Source: Bacteroidales bacterium (GTDB lineage Bacteria > Bacteroidota > Bacteroidia > Bacteroidales > Muribaculaceae). From it: 9,568 nt of DNA. Made by a program: the position numbers and the translations under genes. The notes below the pieces were generated by a model, which worked only from the letters and a program-made list of their open reading frames with translations, did no database searches and was not told the origin of the DNA. Below are positions 1 through 6,060 of this stretch, piece after piece. Positions within the stretch are counted from its first letter, which is position 1, and each line of letters begins with the position of its first letter. The stretch is taken from the NCBI GenBank assembly GCA_014800065.1, contig JAAVGX010000003.1, positions 1 through 9,568 of the forward strand, read 5' to 3'.

Positions 1-7
1 AATGTAC

Positions 8-32
8 GGACGCTCGTTCGGTGCGTCCTTTT
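8..32 (+). terminator. Putative terminator of a + strand gene upstream of the window
   Basis: A 6-bp perfect stem (GGACGC at 8-13, GCGTCC at 23-28) encloses a 9-nt loop and is followed directly by TTTT at 29-32. This is the form of a short Rho-independent terminator reading rightward. The gene it would serve lies outside the window, so the assignment is an inference from shape only; the U-tract is short. Confidence 0.45.
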
Positions 33-203
33 GACCCGCCAGCGTAATACTTTGACACTCAGTAAAATGCAGCAACAATACTCCACGATGTCACCAACCC
101 TCAAACCCAAAGCGAGGCACAAAAGGCCGGAGGCCTTTCACAAGGTTACCCGGGGGCAAAAATCTCACCTCAACACCACAACCTCGGAGAGGTTGCACAA
201 TCC
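33..203. other. Intergenic stretch with two small hairpins, no gene seen
   Basis: No convincing coding region is present here. An open frame runs across it but reads through the hairpins, is highly basic and low in complexity, and resembles no known protein. Two perfect short inverted repeats stand out, each with a GGA triloop on the + strand: AAAGGCC/GGCCTTT (122-128 and 132-138) and CAACCTC/GAGGTTG (179-185 and 189-195). The first is flanked by A and T runs, so it could work as a weak bidirectional terminator; the second has no T-run. Confidence 0.5.
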
Positions 204-247
204 ACCAAAAAACCCCTCTAACCGGCGAACTATGCCGGTTAAAAGAG
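204..247 (-). terminator. Rho-independent terminator of the amidase operon
   Basis: Read on the - strand, TAACCGGC and GCCGGTTA (241-234 and 226-219) form a perfect 8-bp stem with a 7-nt loop. It can be extended by a CTC/GAG pairing across a short T bulge, and it is followed by GGGG and then a run of six T (complement of 207-212). It lies about 55 nt past the amidase stop codon, the expected place for the end of the leftward operon transcript. Confidence 0.65.
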
Positions 248-299
248 CGAACTGACTTTGTGGAAAATTAAAGGGCACACAACCGTGCACCCTCTAATT

Positions 300-1745
300 T
301 TATTTTGCTGATTTCAGATAGTCCTCTATGGCGGCAACTATCTTTTCGGCTACTTGACGACGGAATGCCGGATCGGCGAGTTTTTCTTCTTCTTCAAGTG
401 AGCTCATGAACATGCCTTCAACAAGTACATTGGGACATTCGGTTGGGCCGTTGAGCGAGAAGTTGAAGTTCTGTACGATTCCGAAGAGCGGAAGACCGGT
501 TTCGAGGAGTCGTGCTGTTACAAATTCAGCGAGAGGACGGTCGAAGAGGTGCTTGTACAGTACGGCGGTTCCGGGTGAAGAGAAGGGACTGCCTCCGGAG
601 TTGTTGTGAACGCTGACTGCGAGGTCAACGTTGTTTTCACGCCAAATGCGCTTGCGTTCGCCCATCGACGGACCGGTGTCGCCTTCGCGAGTCAGCACTA
701 CTTTAGCACCCTTCTTTTCGAGGATGTTCTTGATGTGGAGAACAATGTCGAGGTTCACTTCTTTCTCTACGAGTCCGGAGGGAGATTTCGCACCGGGATA
801 TGGGCCGCCGTGACCGGCATCGAGACCGATTGTGAGGTCTTTGAGCGCAAGGGATGCAGGACGATGACGCACATCGATGGTGAGGGCGTTACCTTCGTAA
901 CCAACATGGAATCCCCAGTTGTAACGGTCCTTGAGACGGATGATAACGCGATAGTGGTCGTCGGCTACCTGCTCGAAGTCTACATAATCAATGATGCCGA
1001 GCTTCAGGGTGCGTTGAGTAATCCAGTTGCTGTTGTCGGTTGCACCGAAAACTTCAACAATGAGAGTTGAAGGCTGGATGTCGGTTCGATACTGATAGGC
1101 GAGTCGTCGCGGAAGTGCGATAGATACACGGTCGTGGTCACCGGCATCGGCAACACTCCAGCTACCGGTATTTACCGGCGCAGTGCTTGCATTTGCAGCA
1201 GGTTCGGTGTAATCCTTGTCGATATAAGCGATACGATCAGAGCTGAGGCGAACGCAATACAACCCGCCACGTTCTCCGATTACCTTGAGGGTGATACCGC
1301 CATCGATAAAGCCCATTTTAGAGCCCCCGAGACGGTCGTTTCCGTTGCCATACTGGAGGTATGCGCCCGGCTTGGTGGTGATGTAGCGGGCATCCATGAA
1401 GCGTACTTCGGGTACATCCTTTTCGGGTTTCACGGCCACTTTTTCTGTGGACCGGAACACGTTGAAGGCCTTCTTGGTTGTACCCTCGCCGTTGGATACG
1501 ACCACCTCGATAGCGTTAGCACCGGGGTTGAGGTCGAGTTTTTTGCCGAAAGTACCGGTTTTATACACCTTTACATTTTGGCCGTTGATTGTAGCGGTTG
1601 CCCCCGGTGTTGTAACCAACACGAGGTTGGTTGTCTCGGAGTGAGTGGTGTCGGGAGCTCCGCTATAGAGGCGCAGTTCGGGTCCTTGTGCCACAGCAGC
1701 AACGGCTGTGGAAGCACAAAGAATTGTGATGAATGACTTTAGCAT
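300..1745 (-). CDS. N-acetylmuramoyl-L-alanine amidase (Amidase_3), periplasmic
   Basis: Predicted zinc hydrolase that cuts the amide bond between N-acetylmuramic acid and L-alanine of peptidoglycan, as AmiA/B/C-type enzymes do in cell separation and wall turnover. The 481-residue product starts with a signal peptide (about 1-20, ending AVAQ). Next come a beta-rich domain (about 22-98), an SH3-like segment (about 113-178), an AMIN-like region (about 195-293) and the catalytic Amidase_3 domain (about 302-477). Family zinc/catalytic residues are in place: H312 in DAGHGG, E327 in the LVEKEVNL segment, H380 in SVHNN, and E443 in LVEG. The enzyme therefore looks active. It is the last gene of a three-gene operon, starting 15 nt after the protease stop, with no Shine-Dalgarno sequence. 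The SH3/AMIN parts probably target septal peptidoglycan; their exact boundaries are inferred. Confidence 0.9.
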   Translation of the reverse strand: MLKSFITILCASTAVAAVAQGPELRLYSGAPDTTHSETTNLVLVTTPGATATINGQNVKVYKTGTFGKKLDLNPGANAIEVVVSNGEGTTKKAFNVFRSTEKVAVKPEKDVPEVRFMDARYITTKPGAYLQYGNGNDRLGGSKMGFIDGGITLKVIGERGGLYCVRLSSDRIAYIDKDYTEPAANASTAPVNTGSWSVADAGDHDRVSIALPRRLAYQYRTDIQPSTLIVEVFGATDNSNWITQRTLKLGIIDYVDFEQVADDHYRVIIRLKDRYNWGFHVGYEGNALTIDVRHRPASLALKDLTIGLDAGHGGPYPGAKSPSGLVEKEVNLDIVLHIKNILEKKGAKVVLTREGDTGPSMGERKRIWRENNVDLAVSVHNNSGGSPFSSPGTAVLYKHLFDRPLAEFVTARLLETGLPLFGIVQNFNFSLNGPTECPNVLVEGMFMSSLEEEEKLADPAFRRQVAEKIVAAIEDYLKSAK

Positions 1746-1760
1746 TGTTTTATAGATATG

Positions 1761-4598
1761 TTATTCTTGATTGATTAGAATCTTGACTGCGCCGTCGGGA
1801 GTGGCCAGAATGTAAAGGCCGATTGCAGGTGCGTTTACAGTAGCGACACCACCCTCGGTAGCGGCCTGGGCAACGGCCAATCCGGCAGCGTTGAAGAGCT
1901 GAACGAGCCCGTCGGTTCCGGTGTAGGTGATTGTTGAGCCATTGACCGAAACCAAAGCGTTGTCGGCCACAGGAACATCAATACCGGAATTACCGGTAGA
2001 ACCGGGTGTCAAGCGTACAACTTCGGAGGGTTTGGAGCATTTGTTATCGGCATCCACCGCCTCAACGTGAGCCTCGTAAGCAAGGATTTCGGCACGGCTT
2101 GCCGAGAGAACCACTTCGTGTGTGGTCACATTGCCCACGCTCTTGCGGTCGTAGTCGGCATGGATAGTCTTTTCTTCACCGGCGATGATAACGGTGATGT
2201 CGTCGATAGCCATATTGCCCGTACCCTTATTATATGTGAAGTTCAACTGACGGATTCCTTCGGGAACATCGACTGTGATAACCTCGCCCTTGGAGTTGTA
2301 GTCGATGGTGAAAATCTGGGGGCGGATGGCAACCCAGTCGTCACCTTCGGCAGCACGACCGTTAACGGTAAGGTAAGATTTGGAATTAGTGCTTGCGCCT
2401 CGCATCCAGAAAGAGAGTTGTGAAATATCAGCATCGAATACTTCTGAAGTAAGAGCGGTTGATTTAACACCCAACTTGTAGGAAGGCACTGCGTTTCCGT
2501 AGTAGTTAGCGGAGGTGTAGTATTCGGGATTTCCGACACATGACCAACCTTCGGGGAATTTGGACTGGTCCTTGGAACCGAAGTCGAAGGTCTTGGTGGC
2601 CTCACCACCGCGAGTAATGGCGTTTACAGTTACGAGGTAGTCAACGGCATCTTCGATCGGCATCCAGGAGATGGTGAAAGAAGTTTGCGCGGAAGCATCC
2701 CAGGAAGAAATGACGGGTGTGATTTTGTCCATAGCCACCACGGGAGTGATAACGGAAATCTCCTTGGCGGGGTCGGATGAGAACTGTCCTTTGGCTGCAG
2801 TGACGGTGATGAAATATTCAGTACGGCCTGAAGCACCCTCTACGGTGAATTCGGTAACATTACCAACATTGTAGGCGGCGTATTTGCCAAAGGGAAGGAT
2901 GTCGCCGTTGACATGCTGAGAAATCGAGAGCGTGTAATAAGCGGCATTTTCAACCGGATTCCAGCTGATTGCGATGCAACCTTCTTCATCCGCCGTTGCC
3001 TTGAGACCGGTAGGAGCATCAAGCTCGAAATAACCGCCGGCAACATCGAAGGAAATGAGACCGTTCTGCTCAACGATGTTGGTGATAGGCATATCGACTG
3101 CACGTCCGCTCCATGACTTCATGGCAGGAGTTGTGGATGAAGTGAAGGATGTATTCTTGGTGGTGCCGGGGAATGCGTATCCGGCCATTGTCTGCTCATT
3201 GTTATTGTTGGTCTCTCCGTTTGCTTCCACGATATCTACATACTGATGGGTGCGGGAGTTGTTGACCGAGTTATCATCGAACTTTGCCTGATTGAAGTCG
3301 ATGTGCCAGATGAGCATGCCGTGACCGGGAATATAAGTGTCCCAACCCTTCTGCTGACGGTTCTCAAGAAGGAAAAACTCGTTGGTTTTCTCGGTTTCGA
3401 TGAGGCAACCGGTGTTGGAAGTGATGGGTTCGAGAGTGATGCAAGCGGGACCGTCGAGTACGGTAGGTTCAATCCAGCCCATGGCATTACGCTCGTAGAT
3501 GGAATAGTTTGGCGGAGTGCGGCCGTCGTTGTTGTAGGGGCCGTAGTCAAGCACCGACCAGCTTCCGGGTGTATAGTTAGCCGAAGAGCTCGTAGTGTGG
3601 TAGAGGTCGGGCAGACCCATAGTGTGTGAAAATTCGTGGCAGAAAGTACCGATACCGTCGGGACCGCTTTGTTCCCATTCGTTAGAGCATGTGTAGCTGT
3701 TTACGAGTTTGCCGTTGTATACGGGACATTGCATAACATATTGCAGCTCGTAAGAATGAGGCCACACAGAACTTGCGGGACCATAAGAAGCCTCGCCCTG
3801 ACCGGCATAGAGCACGAAGATGTTGTCAACGTAGCCGTCGTCGTCGAAGTCGTACTTCGAGAAATCAATTTGATTTTTGTAATATTCAACGGCTTCAATC
3901 ACCATTTCTTCCGCGGCCTTGTCATCGCCATTGGAGCTATTGCCCCCGTAGTAGGCGCGGTTATTCTTCAAGGGTACAGGGCCGAACACGTCGTAAACAG
4001 GACGGAACTTATTGTCGGACTGGTCGCGGAAATATTTTGCCACAGAACCGGTAGCGCCGTCTTTCTTGAAATCATCGCCGTTGCAGAACTCGTCGTAGTA
4101 CTTCTGCGGGTCGGCTACCTGAAACTTAACATCCTTATATTCAACCAGGAACACGAGGCAGCGCACATCGCCTGTACGAGGATAGTTGGAAGTGAAACGT
4201 CCCATTCCCGACTGAGCGTGAGCCTTGAACGCAGAATTTTTGGAAACACGGGCACGAGCGCTACGTTTGGCATCCACACGAGCTTCGAGAGCCTTCTCGA
4301 TAGCAGCTTTATTGACGGTCGGGACTGTCTTGGAGCGATTACCGGCCAATACGTCGAGTGTGGTGAGGTCGCCTTTATCATCGACGGTAGCGTACTTGAA
4401 AGCGCCATCGTTGGCCTGAAGGACATACTCGCCGCTTCGGGTAATAAAGTAGTGAGCGAACTCATCCCCGGCCTGCATCAGTTCGATCACAGAGCCGTCG
4501 GGTTGGGTGAAAGAGCGCCAAACCCTTTTGGCAGGCACAGCATGTGCAGCCGCTGCACCAAGCAGAGCCGCACACATAAACATTGCAATTTTCTTCAT
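1761..4598 (-). CDS. Secreted M6-family metalloprotease with Fn3, jellyroll and T9SS-like tail
   Basis: Zinc endopeptidase of the M6 (immune inhibitor A-like) family, predicted to be exported; substrate unknown. Residues count from the Met at 4598, giving 945 aa. A signal peptide (1-20) is followed by an N-terminal prodomain (about 21-135) and the M6 catalytic domain (about 136-521). The zinc motif is HEFSH (321-325) with D331 as likely third ligand. A DxDxDGxxD loop (250-258) probably binds calcium. An Fn3 domain (about 526-618) is followed by a second Fn3 split around a cleaved-adhesin-like jellyroll (about 668-811). The C-terminal 75 residues resemble a type IX secretion sorting domain. 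The Met-turn position carries Leu (L350 in WSVLDYG). A start at 4640 would be in frame but overlaps the upstream gene and puts 14 residues before the signal peptide, so 4598 is preferred. It is the middle operon gene, 25 nt after the DUF4919 stop. Confidence 0.92.
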   Translation of the reverse strand: MKKIAMFMCAALLGAAAAHAVPAKRVWRSFTQPDGSVIELMQAGDEFAHYFITRSGEYVLQANDGAFKYATVDDKGDLTTLDVLAGNRSKTVPTVNKAAIEKALEARVDAKRSARARVSKNSAFKAHAQSGMGRFTSNYPRTGDVRCLVFLVEYKDVKFQVADPQKYYDEFCNGDDFKKDGATGSVAKYFRDQSDNKFRPVYDVFGPVPLKNNRAYYGGNSSNGDDKAAEEMVIEAVEYYKNQIDFSKYDFDDDGYVDNIFVLYAGQGEASYGPASSVWPHSYELQYVMQCPVYNGKLVNSYTCSNEWEQSGPDGIGTFCHEFSHTMGLPDLYHTTSSSANYTPGSWSVLDYGPYNNDGRTPPNYSIYERNAMGWIEPTVLDGPACITLEPITSNTGCLIETEKTNEFFLLENRQQKGWDTYIPGHGMLIWHIDFNQAKFDDNSVNNSRTHQYVDIVEANGETNNNNEQTMAGYAFPGTTKNTSFTSSTTPAMKSWSGRAVDMPITNIVEQNGLISFDVAGGYFELDAPTGLKATADEEGCIAISWNPVENAAYYTLSISQHVNGDILPFGKYAAYNVGNVTEFTVEGASGRTEYFITVTAAKGQFSSDPAKEISVITPVVAMDKITPVISSWDASAQTSFTISWMPIEDAVDYLVTVNAITRGGEATKTFDFGSKDQSKFPEGWSCVGNPEYYTSANYYGNAVPSYKLGVKSTALTSEVFDADISQLSFWMRGASTNSKSYLTVNGRAAEGDDWVAIRPQIFTIDYNSKGEVITVDVPEGIRQLNFTYNKGTGNMAIDDITVIIAGEEKTIHADYDRKSVGNVTTHEVVLSASRAEILAYEAHVEAVDADNKCSKPSEVVRLTPGSTGNSGIDVPVADNALVSVNGSTITYTGTDGLVQLFNAAGLAVAQAATEGGVATVNAPAIGLYILATPDGAVKILINQE

Positions 4599-4623
4599 AT
4601 ATATGATTCGGAAACAGTCCGAG

Positions 4624-5364
4624 TTATTTATCGGCGGCAACAGAGTCGTCCAGTTCGCCGGGATGTTTAATAAAATATTGGTTTAAGAGTTCGGAAATAT
4701 TAAAATAGTATCCTCCCTGAGCGCCGTTGTCGCGCCGAGTGGTTACAATGTAGTCGTAGTAGGGGGCTTCAAACTTCTGGCTTGTAGCAATCTGCCCCGA
4801 GAGGTTCAGGAAGTCGTACTCATGCTGAGGATATACCACCACGAAAGCGTTCTGCGGGTCGGAGCCGTTACCGCTTGCAGCAATCACGAGCAGGAGGTGG
4901 TTGAGCTTGAACTGCCAAATCTTGGCGAGGTCGTACTTACCGTTCTGTTCGTAAACATAAATTCTGTTAGTGAGCTGCCGGAGGTCAACGGGATTGCTCT
5001 GGAGCACGATGTCGGCATAGTCGAGCATTTTGTTACGCTCGGCTCGGGTGCGTTTATCCTTGGCGTAGATCGGGAGCAATTCCTGCAGCAGAGCCGATGC
5101 GGGTGCTTCGCGGTAGGGGTCGTAGTCCTCCTGGAACATAGTGCCGTAGTAGAAGTACTGGAACTGCTCGTTAGTCATCGTAGTGTCGTTGCGGAGAAAC
5201 TCTTCCAGCAGCCGCGGGTAGTAGTATTCCGAAGCGGGGTCGACGCTCGCAGCGGCGATAGCTTCCATGTCGGGCACACCAAGAGCGGCCCGTATATTAG
5301 TTTTGGCACCCCATGCGTATAGGGTACCAATTAAGATAGCGATGCAAATAATGGCTTTTTTCAT
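4624..5364 (-). CDS. DUF4919 domain protein, exported
   Basis: Protein of unknown function, 246 residues, assigned to DUF4919 from remembered family features. It has a signal peptide (about 1-20, ending AWGA) with no lipobox cysteine, so it is probably a soluble periplasmic or secreted protein. Family-like segments are FQYFYYG (68-74), YDPYR (81-85), NPVDLRQL (124-131), a SGNGSDPQNAF stretch (164-174), HEYDFL (181-186) and YYFNISEL (219-226). Length is typical for the family. It is the first gene of the operon with the M6 protease and the amidase, about 34 nt behind a consensus promoter. No enzymatic residues can be named. Its place in the operon suggests an accessory role in envelope or secretion functions, but that is only inference. 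Confidence 0.8.
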   Translation of the reverse strand: MKKAIICIAILIGTLYAWGAKTNIRAALGVPDMEAIAAASVDPASEYYYPRLLEEFLRNDTTMTNEQFQYFYYGTMFQEDYDPYREAPASALLQELLPIYAKDKRTRAERNKMLDYADIVLQSNPVDLRQLTNRIYVYEQNGKYDLAKIWQFKLNHLLLVIAASGNGSDPQNAFVVVYPQHEYDFLNLSGQIATSQKFEAPYYDYIVTTRRDNGAQGGYYFNISELLNQYFIKHPGELDDSVAADK

Positions 5365-5391
5365 TCGAGGCGAGGTAATGACCGTTTATAA

Positions 5392-5404
5392 GTGTCGGGG
5401 ACAC
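5392..5404. repeat. Inverted repeat over the operon transcription start, candidate operator
   Basis: GTGTC (5392-5396) and GACAC (5400-5404) form a perfect 5-bp inverted repeat with a 3-nt spacer. It begins at the last base of the -7 element on the - strand and covers the predicted start of transcription. It could be a small operator or a hairpin at the 5' end of the mRNA. A 5-bp repeat can arise by chance, so confidence is low. Confidence 0.3.
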
Positions 5405-5435
5405 AAAGTTAGGTAAAAATCGCCCTAATGCCAAA
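5404..5435 (-). promoter_or_regulatory. Promoter of the DUF4919-protease-amidase operon
   Basis: Read on the - strand there is TTTG (5435-5432), a 20-nt spacer, then TAACTTTG (5411-5404). This matches the Bacteroidota primary sigma factor consensus TTTG-N19-21-TAnnTTTG exactly. Transcription should start near 5398, giving a leader of about 34 nt before the ATG at 5364. The -33 element sits only 5 nt beyond the stop codon of the lipoprotein gene. Confidence 0.8.
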
Positions 5436-5440
5436 TTTTT

Positions 5441-5902
5441 TCAGTTTGTTAACGTGTTGGAAGTAATTTCCTGGTGCGCAATATCGTAGGAAATTGATGA
5501 GTCCAGCAGTGTGAGAGTGTAAGTAGAGGAATTTCGGGCTATACTGAAAACCTGATTAAGCTCAGACATGCCTTGGAGGTAGGAGTAGAGCTTAGGGGGA
5601 GTTTGGTCGAAGAGGAACACCTGAGGAATCGGCAAACCGTAGCCGTCGATATTTTCCCAAGCATATGATGCGTCGAAATTCATCCCCGGACCGTTTTTGA
5701 GGCGGATATGGTATCCGGTTGCGGTATGCTCGTACTGCCCTACCCCATAGCCGGGAAAGTACTGTGCGATGAATTGACTGATCGGTTGAGGTACCTGATC
5801 GATTAAGTTATCGTTGGAGCATGCCGAGGGCATCATCAGCAGAGCCGCCGCAATGAATACGGCAGCGAGTGCACGGAGGAGAGATATGGTGCGAAGGTTC
5901 AT
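5441..5902 (-). CDS. PepSY-like (DUF2874-type) small lipoprotein
   Basis: A 153-residue exported protein of the PepSY-like/beta-lactamase-inhibitor-like fold family found widely in Bacteroidota; molecular role unknown. An N-terminal hydrophobic segment (about 8-24) leads to a probable lipobox ending at C28 (PSAC), with Pro instead of the usual Leu at -3, so lipidation is likely but not certain. The mature part reads as two related halves: one starting QPISQFIAQYFPGY (39-52) with HIRLKNG (65-71), and one starting at LPIPQVFLFD (90-99) with YTLTLLDSS (128-136). This is the usual duplicated arrangement of the family. It is transcribed away from the histidine kinase across a 158-bp divergent region. 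No terminator separates it from the next operon, so readthrough is possible. Confidence 0.7.
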   Translation of the reverse strand: MNLRTISLLRALAAVFIAAALLMMPSACSNDNLIDQVPQPISQFIAQYFPGYGVGQYEHTATGYHIRLKNGPGMNFDASYAWENIDGYGLPIPQVFLFDQTPPKLYSYLQGMSELNQVFSIARNSSTYTLTLLDSSISYDIAHQEITSNTLTN

Positions 5903-5936
5903 GGTCGGAGAAGATGTTTATTTACCTTTTATAACA

Positions 5937-5944
5937 CAAATCTA
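5937..5944 (-). promoter_or_regulatory. Putative -7 element for the PepSY-like lipoprotein gene
   Basis: On the - strand TAGATTTG matches the Bacteroidota -7 consensus TAnnTTTG. Transcription would start near 5931, about 28 nt before the ATG at 5902. No TTTG is found at the -33 distance, so this is a weaker or regulated promoter, or a chance match. Confidence 0.45.
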
Positions 5945-6010
5945 TAAAAAATGTTTAAGCTGAGGCGTGCAGGAGTGGATGTCGGGGAGTGATATTTTTT
6001 AGTGTGATTC

Positions 6011-6041
6011 TTTGCGGATGAATTAAAAAGCCGTAACTTTG
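6011..6041 (+). promoter_or_regulatory. Promoter of the histidine kinase-tamL operon
   Basis: TTTG (6011-6014), a 19-nt spacer and TAACTTTG (6034-6041) match the Bacteroidota promoter consensus exactly. Transcription should start near 6047, leaving a leader of only about 14 nt before the ATG at 6061, with no Shine-Dalgarno sequence. The -7 element is identical to that of the DUF4919 operon. Confidence 0.82.
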
Positions 6042-6060
6042 CCGTATATAACCGATTTCA

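Noticed and set aside
44..54. Near-match to a -7 element (ATACTTTG) on the + strand
   Set aside because: The first two bases of TAnnTTTG do not fit, no TTTG is at the -33 distance, and no gene follows.
31..255. Open frame of 74 codons on the + strand
   Set aside because: It begins with TTG inside a terminator T-run, crosses three hairpins, gives a basic low-complexity peptide, and has no promoter or family resemblance.
606..1736. Two antisense open frames (606-1070 and 1134-1736) in the amidase gene
   Set aside because: Both mirror the amidase coding frame with its conserved zinc residues and show no protein features of their own.
4596..4640. Upstream in-frame ATG at 4640 as start of the protease
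   Set aside because: It overlaps the end of the DUF4919 gene and adds 14 residues before a perfect MKK signal peptide, so 4598 is the better start.
3636..4670. 344-codon open frame on the + strand inside the protease gene
   Set aside because: It lies fully antisense to conserved M6 protease sequence and is an effect of that gene's codon use. No domain, signal or promoter was seen.
5972..5993. Direct repeat GGAGTG(G)AT in the divergent promoter region
   Set aside because: Only six to eight bases match over two copies, which is expected by chance; not enough to call a binding site.
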